Below, piece after piece: positions 52,001 through 64,000 of a DNA stretch of 64,000 bases. Numbering within the stretch: position 1 is the first letter of the stretch; each line of letters opens with the position of its first letter. Made by a program: the position numbers and the translations under genes. The DNA lies in contig OZ059894.1 in NCBI GenBank assembly GCA_964057225.1, positions 19,126,476 through 19,190,475 of the forward strand, given 5' to 3'. The stretch comes from Auanema rhodensis. Taxonomy: Eukaryota > Nematoda > Chromadorea > Rhabditida > Rhabditidae. Under the pieces are notes generated by a model. The model did no database searches and was not told where the DNA came from. It was given only the letters and a program-made list of their open reading frames with translations.

Positions 52001-55000
52001 ACGCTTAATACAAAAATTAGTTATGATCGTTTGAAAAATGATGCATTAGTGTATGTTGAGTTTCCATGTACACTCAACATTGCTTCCAAAAACATTTTGA
52101 CAAAAATTTTTTCGAAAAATTTCAAAATAATTTAGCAAAAAGTAGATGTTTTTAGATTCCTTTTTTCAAGGCAAAGACGATGGACAATGTTATTCAACGA
52201 AAAAATTAATTCTTCAGGGTGAAAATCGAGGATATAAGTGTGAACTTATATCAGTTGATATCTGGGTGCATTTTTAAGCTAGCGCAAATCTGATAACACA
52301 GATCGACGCAGCTTAAAAATCCGCATCGAATGCACTATACTACATTGAGAAACGCTTAATACAAAAATTAGTTATGATCGTTTGAAAAATGATGCATTAG
52401 TGTATGTTGAGTTTCCATGTACACTCAACATTGCTTCCAAAAACATTTTGACAAAAATTTTTTCGAAAAATTCCAAAATAATTTAGCAAAAAGTAGATGT
52501 TTTTAGATTCCATTTTTCAAGGCAAAGACGATGGACAATGTTATTCAACGAAAAAATTAATTCTTCAGGGTGAAAATCGAGGATATAAGTGTGAACTTAT
52601 ATCAGTTGATATCTCGGTGCATTTTTAAGCTAGCGCAAATCTGATAACACAGATCGACGCAGCTTAAAAATCCGCATCGAATGCACTATACTACATTGAG
52701 AAACGCTTAATACAAAAATTAGTTATGATCGTTTGAAAAATGATGCATTAGTGTATGTTGAGTTTCCATGTACACTCAACATTGCTTCCAAAAACATTTT
52801 GACAAAAATTTTTTCGAAAAATTTCAAAATAATTTAGCAAAAAGTAGATGTTTTTAGATTCCATTTTTCAAGGCAAAGACGATGGACAATGTTATTCAAC
52901 GAAAAAATTAATTCTTCAGGGTGAAAATCGAGGATATAAGTGTGAACTTATATCAGTTGATATCTCGGTGCATTTTTAAGCTAGCGCAAATCTGATAACA
53001 CAGATCGACGCAGCTTAAAAATCCGCATCGAATGCACTATACTACATTGAGAAACGCTTAATACAAAAATTAGTTATGATCGTTTGAAAAATGATGCATT
53101 AGTGTATGTTGAGTTTCCATGTACACTCAACATTGCTTCCAAAAACATTTTGACAAAAATTTTTTCGAAAAATTCCAAAATAATTTAGCAAAAAGTAGAT
53201 GTTTTTAGATTCCATTTTTCAAGGCAAAGACGATGGACAATGTTATTCAACGAAAAAATTAATTCTTCAGGGTGAAAATCGAGGATATAAGTGTGAACTT
53301 ATATCAGTTGATATCTCGGTGCATTTTTAAGCTAGCGCAAATCTGATAACACAGATCGACGCAGCTTAAAAATCCGCATCGAATGCACTATACTACATTG
53401 AGAAACGCTTAATACAAAAATTAGTTATGATCGTTTGAAAAATGATGCATTAGTGTATGTTGAGTTTCCATGTACACTCAACATTGCTTCCAAAAACATT
53501 TTGACAAAAATTTTTTCGAAAAATTTCAAAATAATTTAGCAAAAAGTAGATGTTTTTAGATTCCATTTTTCAAGGCAAAGACGATGGACAATGTTATTCA
53601 ACGAAAAAATTAATTCTTCAGGGTGAAAATCGAGGATATAAGTGTGAACTTATATCAGTTGATATCTCGGTGCATTTTTGAGCTAGCGCAAATCTGATAA
53701 CACAGATCGACGCAGCTTAAAAATCCGCATCGAATGCACTATACTACATTGAGAAACGCTTAATACAAAAATTAGTTATGATCGTTTGAAAAATGATGCA
53801 TTAGTGTATGTTGAGTTTCCATGTACACTCAACATTGCTTCCAAAAACATTTTGACAAAAATTTTTTCGAAAAATTTCAAAATAATTTAGCAAAAAGTAG
53901 ATGTTTTTAGATTCCATTTTTCAAGGCAAAGACGATGGACAATGTTATTCAACGAAAAAATTAATTCTTCAGGGTGAAAATCGAGGATATAAGTGTGAAC
54001 TTTTATCAGTTGATATCTCGGTGCATCTTTAAGCTAGCGCAAATCTGATAACACAGATCGACGCAGCTTAAAAATCCGCATCGAATGCACTATACTACAT
54101 TGAGAAACGCTTAATACAAAAATTAGTTATGATCGTTTGAAAAATGATGCATTAGTGTATGTTGAGTTTCCATGTACACTCAACATTGCTTCCAAAAACA
54201 TTTTGACAAAAATTTTTTCGAAAAATTTCAAAATAATTTAGCAAAAAGTAGATGTTTTTAGATTCCATTTTTCAAGGCAAAGACGATGGACAATGTTATT
54301 CAACGAAAAAATTAATTCTTCAGGGTGAAAATCGAGGATATAAGTGTGAACTTATATCAGTTGATATCTCGGTGCATTTTTGAGCTAGCGCAAATCTGAT
54401 AACACAGATCGACGCAGCTTAAAAATCCGCATCGAATGCACTATACTACATTGAGAAACGCTTAATACAAAAATTAGTTATGATCGTTTGAAAAATGATG
54501 CATTAGTGTATGTTGAGTTTCCATGTACACTCAACATTGCTTCCAAAAACATTTTGACAAAAATTTTTTCGAAAAATTTCAAAATAATTTAGCAAAAAGT
54601 AGATGTTTTTAGATTCCATTTTTCAAGGCAAAGACGATGGACAATGTTATTCAACGAAAAAATTAATTCTTCAGGGTGAAAATCGAGGATATAAGTGTGA
54701 ACTTTTATCAGTTGATATCTCGGTGCATCTTTAAGCTAGCGCAAATCTGATAACACAGATCGACGCAGCTTAAAAATCCGCATCGAATGCACTATACTAC
54801 ATTGAGAAACGCTTAATACAAAAATTAGTTATGATCGTTTGAAAAATGATGCATTAGTGTATGTTGAGTTTCCATGTACACTCAACATTGCTTCCAAAAA
54901 CATTTTGACAAAAATTTTTTCGAAAAATTTCAAAATAATTTAGCAAAAAGTAGATGTTTTTAGATTCCATTTTTCAAGGCAAAGACGATGGACAATGTTA

Positions 55001-56700
55001 TTCAACGAAAAAATTAATTCTTCAGGGTGAAAATCGAGGATATAAGTGTGAACTTATATCAGTTGATATCTCGGTGCATTTTTAAGCTAGCGCAAATCTG
55101 ATAACACAGATCGACGCAGCTTAAAAATCCGCATCGAATGCACTATACTACATTGAGAAACGCTTAATACAAAAATTAGTTATGATCGTTTGAAAAATGA
55201 TGCATTAGTGTATGTTGAGTTTCCATGTACACTCAACATTGCTTCCAAAAACATTTTGACAAAAATTTTTTCGAAAAATTTCAAAATAATTTAGCAAAAA
55301 GTAGATGTTTTTAGATTCCATTTTTCAAGGCAAAGACGATGGACAATGTTATTCAACGAAAAAATTAATTCTTCAGGGTGAAAATCGAGGATATAAGTGT
55401 GAACTTATATCAGTTGATATCTCGGTGCATTTTTAAGCTAGCGCAAATCTGATAACACAGATCGACGCAGCTTAAAAATCCGCATCGAATGCACTATACT
55501 ACATTGAGAAACGCTTAATACAAAAACTAGTTATGATCGTTTGAAAAATGATGCATTAGTGTATGTTGAGTTTCCATGTACACTCAACATTGCTTCCAAA
55601 AACATTTTGACAAAAATTTTTTCGAAAAATTTCAAAATAATTTAGCAAAAAGTAGATGTTTTTAGATTCCATTTTTCAAGGCAAAGACGATGGACAATGT
55701 TATTCAATGAAAAAATTAATTCTTCAGGGTGAAAATCGAGGATATAAGTGTGAACTTATATCAGTTGATATCTCGGTGCATTTTTAAGCTAGCGCAAATC
55801 TGATAACACAGATCGACGCAGCTTAAAAATCCGCATCGAATGCACTATACTACATTGAGAAAAGCTTAATACAAAAATTAGTTATGATCGTTTGAAAAAT
55901 GATGCATTAGTGTATGTTGAGTTTCCATGTACACTCAACATTGCTTCCAAAAACATTTTGACAAAAATTTTTTCGAAAAATTTCAAAATAATTTAGCAAA
56001 AAGTAGATGTTTTTAGATTCCATTTTTCAAGGCAAAGACGATGGACAATGTTATTCAACGAAAAAATTAATTCTTCAGGGTGAAAATCGAGGATATAAGT
56101 GTGAACTTATATCAGTTGATATCTCGGTGCATTTTTAAGCTAGCGCAAATCTGATAACACAGATCGACGCAGCTTAAAAATCCGCATCGAATGCACTATA
56201 CTACATTGAGAAACGCTTAATACAAAAATTAGTTATGATCGTTTGAAAAATGATGCATTAGTGTATGTTGAGTTTCCATGTACACTCAACATTGCTTCCA
56301 AAAACATTTTGACAAAAATTTTTTCGAAAAATTCCAAAATAATTTAGCAAAAAGTAGATGTTTTTAGATTCCATTTTTCAAGGCAAAGACGATGGACAAT
56401 GTTATTCAACGAAAAAATTAATTCTTCAGGGTGAAAATCGAGGATATAAGTGTGAACTTATATCAGTTGATATCTCGGTGCATTTTTAAGCTAGCGCAAA
56501 TCTGATAACACAGATCGACGCAGCTTAAAAATCCGCATCGAATGCACTATACTACATTGAGAAACGCTTAATACAAAAATTAGTTATGATCGTTTGAAAA
56601 ATGATGCATTAGTGTATGTTGAGTTTCCATGTACACTCAACATTGCTTCCAAAAACATTTTGACAAAAATTTTTTCGAAAAATTTCAAAATAATTTAGCA
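46100..56700 (+). repeat. Most homogeneous part of the array with 2- and 3-monomer sub-patterns
   Basis: Most units differ from the reference by zero to two bases. Three markers reveal sub-periods. 'gaacttttatc', often with 'gtgcatctttaag', occurs near 46278, 47331, 48033, 48384, 48735, 51894, 54000 and 54702, all at multiples of 351. 'gaaaaattcc' occurs at 49665, 50367, 51069, 52473, 53175 and 56334, mostly 702 bp apart. 'tttttgagctagc' marks a third subset. Near-identity over 10 kb suggests recent amplification or strong homogenisation. Confidence 0.8.
51950..52300 (+). repeat. Isolated left-class monomer inside the homogeneous right block
   Basis: This unit has 'attcctttttt' and 'ctgggtgc', the combination common at 1-21 kb, while its neighbours are all 'attccattttt'/'ctcggtgc'. 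The nearest other 'ctgggtgc' is near 30650. It keeps the 351-bp register, so a conversion tract or a mosaic exchange is more likely than an insertion. Confidence 0.8.
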
Positions 56701-56739
56701 AAAAGTAGATGTTTTTAGATTCCATTTTTCAAGGCAAAG

Positions 56740-59700
56740 ACGATGGACAATGATATTCAACGAAAAAATTAATTCTTCAGGGTGAAAATCGAGGATATAA
56801 GTGTGAACTTATATCAGTTGATATCTCGGTGCATTTTTGAGCTAGCGCAAATCTGATAACACAGATCGACGCAGCTTAAAAATCCGCATCGAATGCACTA
56901 TACTACATTGAGAAACGCTTAATACAAAAATTAGTTATGATCGTTTGGAAAATGATGCATTAGTGTATGTTGAGTTTCCATGTACACTCAACATTGCTTC
57001 CAAAAACATTTTGACAAAAATTTTTTCGAAAAATTTCAAAATAATTTAGCAAAAAGTAGATGTTTTTAGATTCCATTTTTCAAGGCAAAGACGATGGACA
57101 ATGATATTCAACGAAAAAATTAATTCTTCAGGGTGAAAATCGAGGATATAAGTGTGAACTTATATCAGTTGATATCTCGGTGCATTTTTGAGCTAGCGCA
57201 AATCTGATAACACAGATCGACGCAGCTTAAAAATCCGCATCGAATGCACTATACTACATTGAGAAACGCTTAATACGAAAATTAGTTATGATCGTTTGGA
57301 AAATGATGCATTAGTGTATGTTGAGTTTCCATGTACACTCAACATTGCTTCCAAAAACATTTTGACAAAAATTTTTTCGAAAAATTTCAAAATAATTTAG
57401 CAAAAAGTAGATGTTTTTAGATTCTATTTTTCAAGGCAAAGACGATGGACAATGTTATTCAACGAAAAAATTAATTCTTCAGGGTGAAAATCGAGGATAT
57501 AAGTGTGAACTTATATCAGTTGATATCTCGGTGCATTTTTAAGCTAGCGCAAATCTGATAACACAGATCGACGCAGCTTAAAAATCCGCATTGAATGCAC
57601 TATACTACATTGAGAAACGCTTAATACAAAAATTAGTTATGATCGTTTGAAAAATGATGCATTAGTGTATGTTGAGTTTCCATGTACACTCAACATTGCT
57701 TCCAAAAACATTTTGACAAAAATTTTTTCGAAAAATTTCAAAATAATTTAGCAAAAAGTAGATGTTTTTAGATTCCATTTTTCAAGGCAAAGACGATGGA
57801 CAATGTAATTCAACGAAAAAATTAATTCTTCAGGGTGAAAATCGAGGATATAAGTGTGAACTTATATCAGTTGATATCTCGGTGCATTTTTAAGCTAGCG
57901 CAAATCTGATAACACAGATCGACGCAGCTTAAAAATCCGCATCGAATGCACTATACTACATTGAGAAACGCTTAATACAAAAATTAGTTATGATCGTTTG
58001 AAAAATGATGCATTAGTGTATGTTGAGTTTCCATGTACACTCAACATTGCTTCCAAAAACATTTTGACAAAAATTTTTTCGAAAAATTTCAAAATAATTT
58101 AGCAAAAAGTAGATGTTTTTAGATTCCATTTTTCAAGGCAAAGACGATGGACAATGTTATTCAACGAAAAAATTAATTCTTCAGGGTGAAAATCGAGGAT
58201 ATAACTGTGAACTTATATCAGTTGATATCTCGGTGCATTTTTGAGCTAGCGCAAATCTGATAACACAGATCGACGCAGCTTAAAAATCCGCATCGAATGC
58301 ACTATACTACATTGAGAAACGCTTAATACAAAAATTAGTTATGATCGTTTGAAAAATGATGCATTAGTGTATGTTGAGTTTCCATGTACACTCAACATTG
58401 CTTCCAAAAACATTTTGACAAAAATTTTTTCGAAAAATTTCAAAATAATTTAGCAAAAAGTAGATGTTTTTAGATTCTATTTTTCAAGGCAAAGACGATG
58501 GACAATGTTATTCAACGAAAAAATTAATTCTTCAGGGTGAAAATCGAGGATATAAGTGTGAACTTATATCAGTTGATATCTCGGTGCATTTTTAAGCTAG
58601 CGCAAATCTGATAACACAGATCGACGCAGCTTAAAAATTCGCATTGAATGCACTATACTACATTGAGAAACGCTTAATACAAAAATTAGTTATGATCGTT
58701 TGAAAAATGATGCATTAGTGTATGTTGAGTTTCCATGTACACTCAACATTGCTTCCAAAAACATTTTGACAAAAATTTTTTCGAAAAATTTCAAAATAAT
58801 TTAGCAAAAAGTAGATGTTTTTAGATTCCAATTTTAAGATAAAGACGATGGACAATGTTATTCAACGAAAAAATTAATTCTTCAGGGTGAAAATCGAGGA
58901 TATAAGTGTGAACTTATATCAGTTGATATCTCGGTGCATTTTTAAGCTAGCGCAAATTTGATAACACAGATCGACGCAGCTTAAAAATCCGCATCGAATG
59001 CACTATACTACATTGAGAAACGCTTAATACAAAAATTAGTTATGATCGTTTGAAAAATGATGCATTAGTGTATGTTGAGTTTCCATGTACACTCAACATT
59101 GCTTCCAAAAACATTTTGACAAAAATTTTTTCGAAAAATTTCAAAATAATTTAGCAAAAAGTAGATGTTTTTAGATTCTATTTTTCAAGGCAAAGACGAT
59201 GGACAATGTTATTCAACGAAAAAATTAATTCTTCAGGGTGAAAATCGAGGATATAAGTGTGAACTTATATCAGTTGATATCTCGGTGCATTTTTAAGCTA
59301 GCGCAAATCTGATAACACAGATCGACGCAGCTTAAAAATCCGCATTGAATGCACTATACTACATTGAGAAACGCTTAATACAAAAATTAGTTATGATCGT
59401 TTGAAAAATGATGCATTAGTGTATGTTGAGTTTCCATGTACACTCAACATTGCTTCCAAAAACATTTTGACAAAAATTTTTTCGAAAAATTTCAAAATAA
59501 TTTAGCAAAAAGTAGATGTTTTTAGATTCCATTTTTCAAGGCAAAGACGATGGACAATGTTATTCAACGAAAAAATTAATTCTTCAGGGTGAAAATCGAG
59601 GATATAAGTGTGAACTTATATCAGTTGATATCTCGGTGCATTTTTAAGCTAGCGCAAATCTGATAACACAGATCGACGCAGCTTAAAAATCCGCATCGAA

Positions 59701-62700
59701 TGCACTATACTACATTGAGAAACGCTTAATACAAAAATTAGTTATGATCGTTTGAAAAATGATGCATTAGTGTATGTTGAGTTTCCATGTACACTCAACA
59801 TTGCTTCCAAAAACATTTTGACAAAAATTTTTTCGAAAAATTTCAAAATAATTTAGCAAAAAGTAGATGTTTTTAGATTCCATTTTTCAAGGCAAAGACG
59901 ATGGACAATGTTATTCAACGAAAAAATTAATTCTTCAGGGTGAAAATCGAGGATATAACTGTGAACTTATATCAGTTGATATCTCGGTGCATTTTTAAGC
60001 TAGCGCAAATCTGATAACACAGATCGACGCAGCTTAAAAATCCGCATCGAATGCACTATACTACATTGAGAAACGCTTAATACAAAAATTAGTTATGATC
60101 GTTTGAAAAATGATGCATTAGTGTATGTTGAGTTTCCATGTACACTCAACATTGCTTCCAAAAACATTTTGACAAAAATTTTTTCGAAAAATTTCAAAAT
60201 AATTTAGCAAAAAGTAGATGTTTTTAGATTCCATTTTTCAAGGCAAAGACGATGGACAATGATATTCAACGAAAAAATTAATTCTTCAGGGTGAAAATCG
60301 AGGATATAAGTGTGAACTTATATCAGTTGATATCTCGGTGCATTTTTGAGCTAGCGCAAATCTGATAACACAGATCGACGCAGCTTAAAAATCCGCATCG
60401 AATGCACTATACTACATTGAGAAACGCTTAATACAAAAATTAGTTATGATCGTTTGGAAAATGATGCATTAGTGTATGTTGAGTTTCCATGTACACTCAA
60501 CATTGCTTCCAAAAACATTTTGACAAAAATTTTTTCGAAAAATTTCAAAATAATTTAGCAAAAAGTAGATGTTTTTAGATTCCATTTTTCAAGGCAAAGA
60601 CGATGGACAATGTTATTCAACGAAAAAATTAATTCTTCAGGGTGAAAATCGAGGATATAACTGTGAACTTATATCAGTTGATATCTCGGTGCATTTTTAA
60701 GCTAGCGCAAATCTGATAACACAGATCGACGCAGCTTAAAAATCCGCATCGAATGCACTATACTACATTGAGAAACGCTTAATACAAAAATTAGTTATGA
60801 TCGTTTGAAAAATGATGCATTAGTGTATGTTGAGTTTCCATGTACACTCAACATTGCTTCCAAAAACATTTTGACAAAAATTTTTTCGAAAAATTTCAAA
60901 ATAATTTAGCAAAAAGTAGATGTTTTTAGATTCCATTTTTCAAGGCAAAGACGATGGACAATGATATTCAACGAAAAAATTAATTCTTCAGGGTGAAAAT
61001 CGAGGATATAAGTGTGAACTTATATCAGTTGATATCTCGGTGCATTTTTGAGCTAGCGCAAATCTGATAACACAGATCGACGCAGCTTAAAAATCCGCAT
61101 CGAATGCACTATACTACATTGAGAAACGCTTAATACAAAAATTAGTTATGATCGTTTGGAAAATGATGCATTAGTGTATGTTGAGTTTCCATGTACACTC
61201 AACATTGCTTCCAAAAACATTTTGACAAAAATTTTTTCGAAAAATTTCAAAATAATTTAGCAAAAAGTAGATGTTTTTAGATTCTATTTTTCAAGGCAAA
61301 GACGATGGACAATGTTATTCAACGAAAAAATTAATTCTTCAGGGTGAAAATCGAGGATATAAGTGTGAACTTATATCAGTTGATATCTCGGTGCATTTTT
61401 AAGCTAGCGCAAATCTGATAACACAGATCGACGCAGCTTAAAAATCCGCATTGAATGCACTATACTACATTGAGAAACGCTTAATACAAAAATTAGTTAT
61501 GATCGTTTGAAAAATGATGCATTAGTGTATGTTGAGTTTCCATGTACACTCAACATTGCTTCCAAAAACATTTTGACAAAAATTTTTTCGAAAAATTTCA
61601 AAATAATTTAGCAAAAAGTAGATGTTTTTAGATTCCATTTTTCAAGGCAAAGACGATGGACAATGTAATTCAACGAAAAAATTAATTCTTCAGGGTGAAA
61701 ATCGAGGATATAAGTGTGAACTTATATCAGTTGATATCTCGGTGCATTTTTAAGCTAGCGCAAATCTGATAACACAGATCGACGCAGCTTAAAAATCCGC
61801 ATCGAATGCACTATACTACATTGAGAAACGCTTAATACAAAAATTAGTTATGATCGTTTGAAAAATGATGCATTAGTGTATGTTGAGTTTCCATGTACAC
61901 TCAACATTGCTTCCAAAAACATTTTGACAAAAATTTTTTCGAAAAATTTCAAAATAATTTAGCAAAAAGTAGATGTTTTTAGATTCCATTTTTCAAGGCA
62001 AAGACGATGGACAATGTTATTCAACGAAAAAATTAATTCTTCAGGGTGAAAATCGAGGATATAACTGTGAACTTATATCAGTTGATATCTCGGTGCATTT
62101 TTAAGCTAGCGCAAATCTGATAACACAGATCGACGCAGCTTAAAAATCCGCATCGAATGCACTATACTACATTGAGAAACGCTTAATACAAAAATTAGTT
62201 ATGATCGTTTGAAAAATGATGCATTAGTGTATGTTGAGTTTCCATGTACACTCAACATTGCTTCCAAAAACATTTTGACAAAAATTTTTTCGAAAAATTT
62301 CAAAATAATTTAGCAAAAAGTAGATGTTTTTAGATTCCAATTTTAAGATAAAGACGATGGACAATGTTATTCAACGAAAAAATTAATTCTTCAGGGTGAA
62401 AATCGAGGATATAAGTGTGAACTTATATCAGTTGATATCTCGGTGCATTTTTAAGCTAGCGCAAATTTGATAACACAGATCGACGCAGCTTAAAAATCCG
62501 CATCGAATGCACTATACTACATTGAGAAACGCTTAATACAAAAATTAGTTATGATCGTTTGAAAAATGATGCATTAGTGTATGTTGAGTTTCCATGTACA
62601 CTCAACATTGCTTCCAAAAACATTTTGACAAAAATTTTTTCGAAAAATTTCAAAATAATTTAGCAAAAAGTAGATGTTTTTAGATTCTATTTTTCAAGGC

Positions 62701-63780
62701 AAAGACGATGGACAATGTTATTCAACGAAAAAATTAATTCTTCAGGGTGAAAATCGAGGATATAAGTGTGAACTTATATCAGTTGATATCTCGGTGCATT
62801 TTTAAGCTAGCGCAAATCTGATAACACAGATCGACGCAGCTTAAAAATCCGCATTGAATGCACTATACTACATTGAGAAACGCTTAATACAAAAATTAGT
62901 TATGATCGTTTGAAAAATGATGCATTAGTGTATGTTGAGTTTCCATGTACACTCAACATTGCTTCCAAAAACATTTTGACAAAAATTTTTTCGAAAAATT
63001 TCAAAATAATTTAGCAAAAAGTAGATGTTTTTAGATTCCATTTTTCAAGGCAAAGACGATGGACAATGTTATTCAACGAAAAAATTAATTCTTCAGGGTG
63101 AAAATCGAGGATATAAGTGTGAACTTATATCAGTTGATATCTCGGTGCATTTTTAAGCTAGCGCAAATCTGATAACACAGATCGACGCAGCTTAAAAATT
63201 CGCATTGAATGCACTATACTACATTGAGAAACGCTTAATACAAAAATTAGTTATGATCGTTTGAAAAATGATGCATTAGTGTATGTTGAGTTTCCATGTA
63301 CACTCAACATTGCTTCCAAAAACATTTTGACAAAAATTTTTTCGAAAAATTTCAAAATAATTTAGCAAAAAGTAGATGTTTTTAGATTCCATTTTTCAAG
63401 GCAAAGACGATGGACAATGTTATTCAACGAAAAAATTAATTCTTCAGGGTGAAAATCGAGGATATAACTGTGAACTTATATCAGTTGATATCTCGGTGCA
63501 TTTTTGAGCTAGCGCAAATCTGATAACACAGATCGACGCAGCTTAAAAATCCGCATCGAATGCACTATACTACATTGAGAAACGCTTAATACAAAAATTA
63601 GTTATGATCGTTTGAAAAATGATGCATTAGTGTATGTTGAGTTTCCATGTACACTCAACATTGCTTCCAAAAACATTTTGACAAAAATTTTTTCGAAAAA
63701 TTTCAAAATAATTTAGCAAAAAGTAGATGTTTTTAGATTCTATTTTTCAAGGCAAAGACGATGGACAATGTTATTCAACG
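56740..63780 (+). repeat. Imperfect 10-monomer segmental repeat (3509 bp)
   Basis: Pairs of private markers are 3509 bp apart: 'tgatattcaac' at 56751 and 60260, 'cgtttggaaaatg' at 56942 and 60451, and 'ccaattttaagataaag' near 58829 and 62338. Another pair, 'caatgtaattc' (57801 and 61661), is 3860 bp apart, so one copy gained and lost single units internally. Further markers of this block are 'attctattttt', 'cgcattgaatgc', 'ataactgtg' and 'caaatttgat'. Confidence 0.75.
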
Positions 63781-64000
63781 AAAAAATTAATTCTTCAGGG
63801 TGAAAATCGAGGATATAAGTGTGAACTTATATCAGTTGATATCTCGGTGCATTTTTAAGCTAGCGCAAATCTGATAACACAGATCGACGCAGCTTAAAAA
63901 TTCGCATTGAATGCACTATACTACATTGAGAAACGCTTAATACAAAAATTAGTTATGATCGTTTGAAAAATGATGCATTAGTGTATGTTGAGTTTCCATG

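Larger units (their letters stand above)
1..64000. repeat. Uninterrupted 351-bp satellite DNA array (whole window)
   Basis: Every base belongs to a tandem repeat. The landmark 'gatcgacgcagctta' starts at 1, 352, 703, 1054, 1405 and so on, which gives a period of 351 bp. One consensus monomer contains 110 G or C by hand count, about 31%. Neighbouring units differ by a few substitutions and rare 1-bp indels. No transposon, tRNA, rRNA or unique sequence interrupts the array, so every gene-free stretch in the window is satellite. Arrays of this kind are known from eukaryotic centromeric and pericentromeric heterochromatin; that location is my inference. I do not recognise the family. Several tenebrionid beetle satellites have similar length and AT content, but I could not compare sequences, so the host remains open. 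Confidence 0.99.
27239..64000 (+). repeat. Right forward satellite block
   Basis: Forward orientation resumes at monomer position 62 and continues to the end of the window, which cuts a unit at position 119. Up to about 36.0 kb units are heterogeneous and mostly of the 'attcctttttt' class. Beyond that nearly all are of the 'attccattttt' class and differ by only a few bases. Two 105-bp truncated units and several 1-bp indels are the only departures from the 351-bp register. Confidence 0.97.

Noticed and set aside
1-64000. CRISPR array
   Set aside because: The unit is 351 bp and continuous, with no short repeats alternating with unique spacers.
1-64000. RNA polymerase III promoter (A and B boxes) or tRNA-derived origin
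   Set aside because: No GGTTCGANTCC-like B box or tRNA cloverleaf was seen on either strand of the consensus.
1-64000. Assignment to a named beetle satellite family
   Set aside because: Length and AT content fit several insect families, but I cannot compare sequences; a search of the consensus against satellite databases would decide it.

Overview
The whole 64-kb window is one uninterrupted tandem satellite array. The repeat unit is 351 bp and about 31% G+C by hand count of one consensus monomer. There are roughly 182 units. I found no non-satellite base, transposon, RNA gene or credible protein-coding gene. A long, AT-rich satellite with higher-order repeats (HORs) points to eukaryotic heterochromatin, probably centromeric or pericentromeric. 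An insect is plausible, because beetles and other insects often carry AT-rich satellites of about 350-370 bp, but the sequence does not prove a species. Monomer positions below count from the G of 'gatcgacg' as position 1; bases 42123-42473 are a clean reference monomer.

Layout. (1) 1-22687: 64 full plus one partial (223 bp) monomer in forward orientation, with no net length change over 64 units. This part is a mosaic of variant classes arranged in nested HORs of 12, 5, 4, 3 and 2 monomers. (2) 22688-27240: about 13 monomers in reverse orientation. Their diagnostic variants match the forward monomers immediately to the left. (3) 27239-36000: forward orientation again, heterogeneous, with a 701-bp dimeric HOR, two copies of the same 105-bp truncated monomer, and a block duplicated at an offset of about 2.9 kb. 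(4) 36000-64000: forward, much more homogeneous, with a different dominant variant ('attccattttt' instead of 'attcctttttt'). Here there are HOR-like duplications of 7, 13, 3, 2 and about 10 monomers, and occasional monomers of left-hand type.

Inside each monomer the clearest structure is a 67-bp imperfect dyad that straddles the chosen monomer boundary (positions 314-351 and 1-29). There are also a 28-bp dyad in an almost invariant core (97-140), a 22-bp perfect hairpin sequence (282-303) and a 12-bp palindrome (159-170). The monomer length is a multiple of three, so any reading frame continues from unit to unit. The single 79-codon ORF (28076-28315) exists only because one monomer lost one in-frame stop and its neighbour another; I regard it as chance. 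The features of interest are the inversion with its two breakpoints, the conserved dyads and the record of segmental amplification and conversion.
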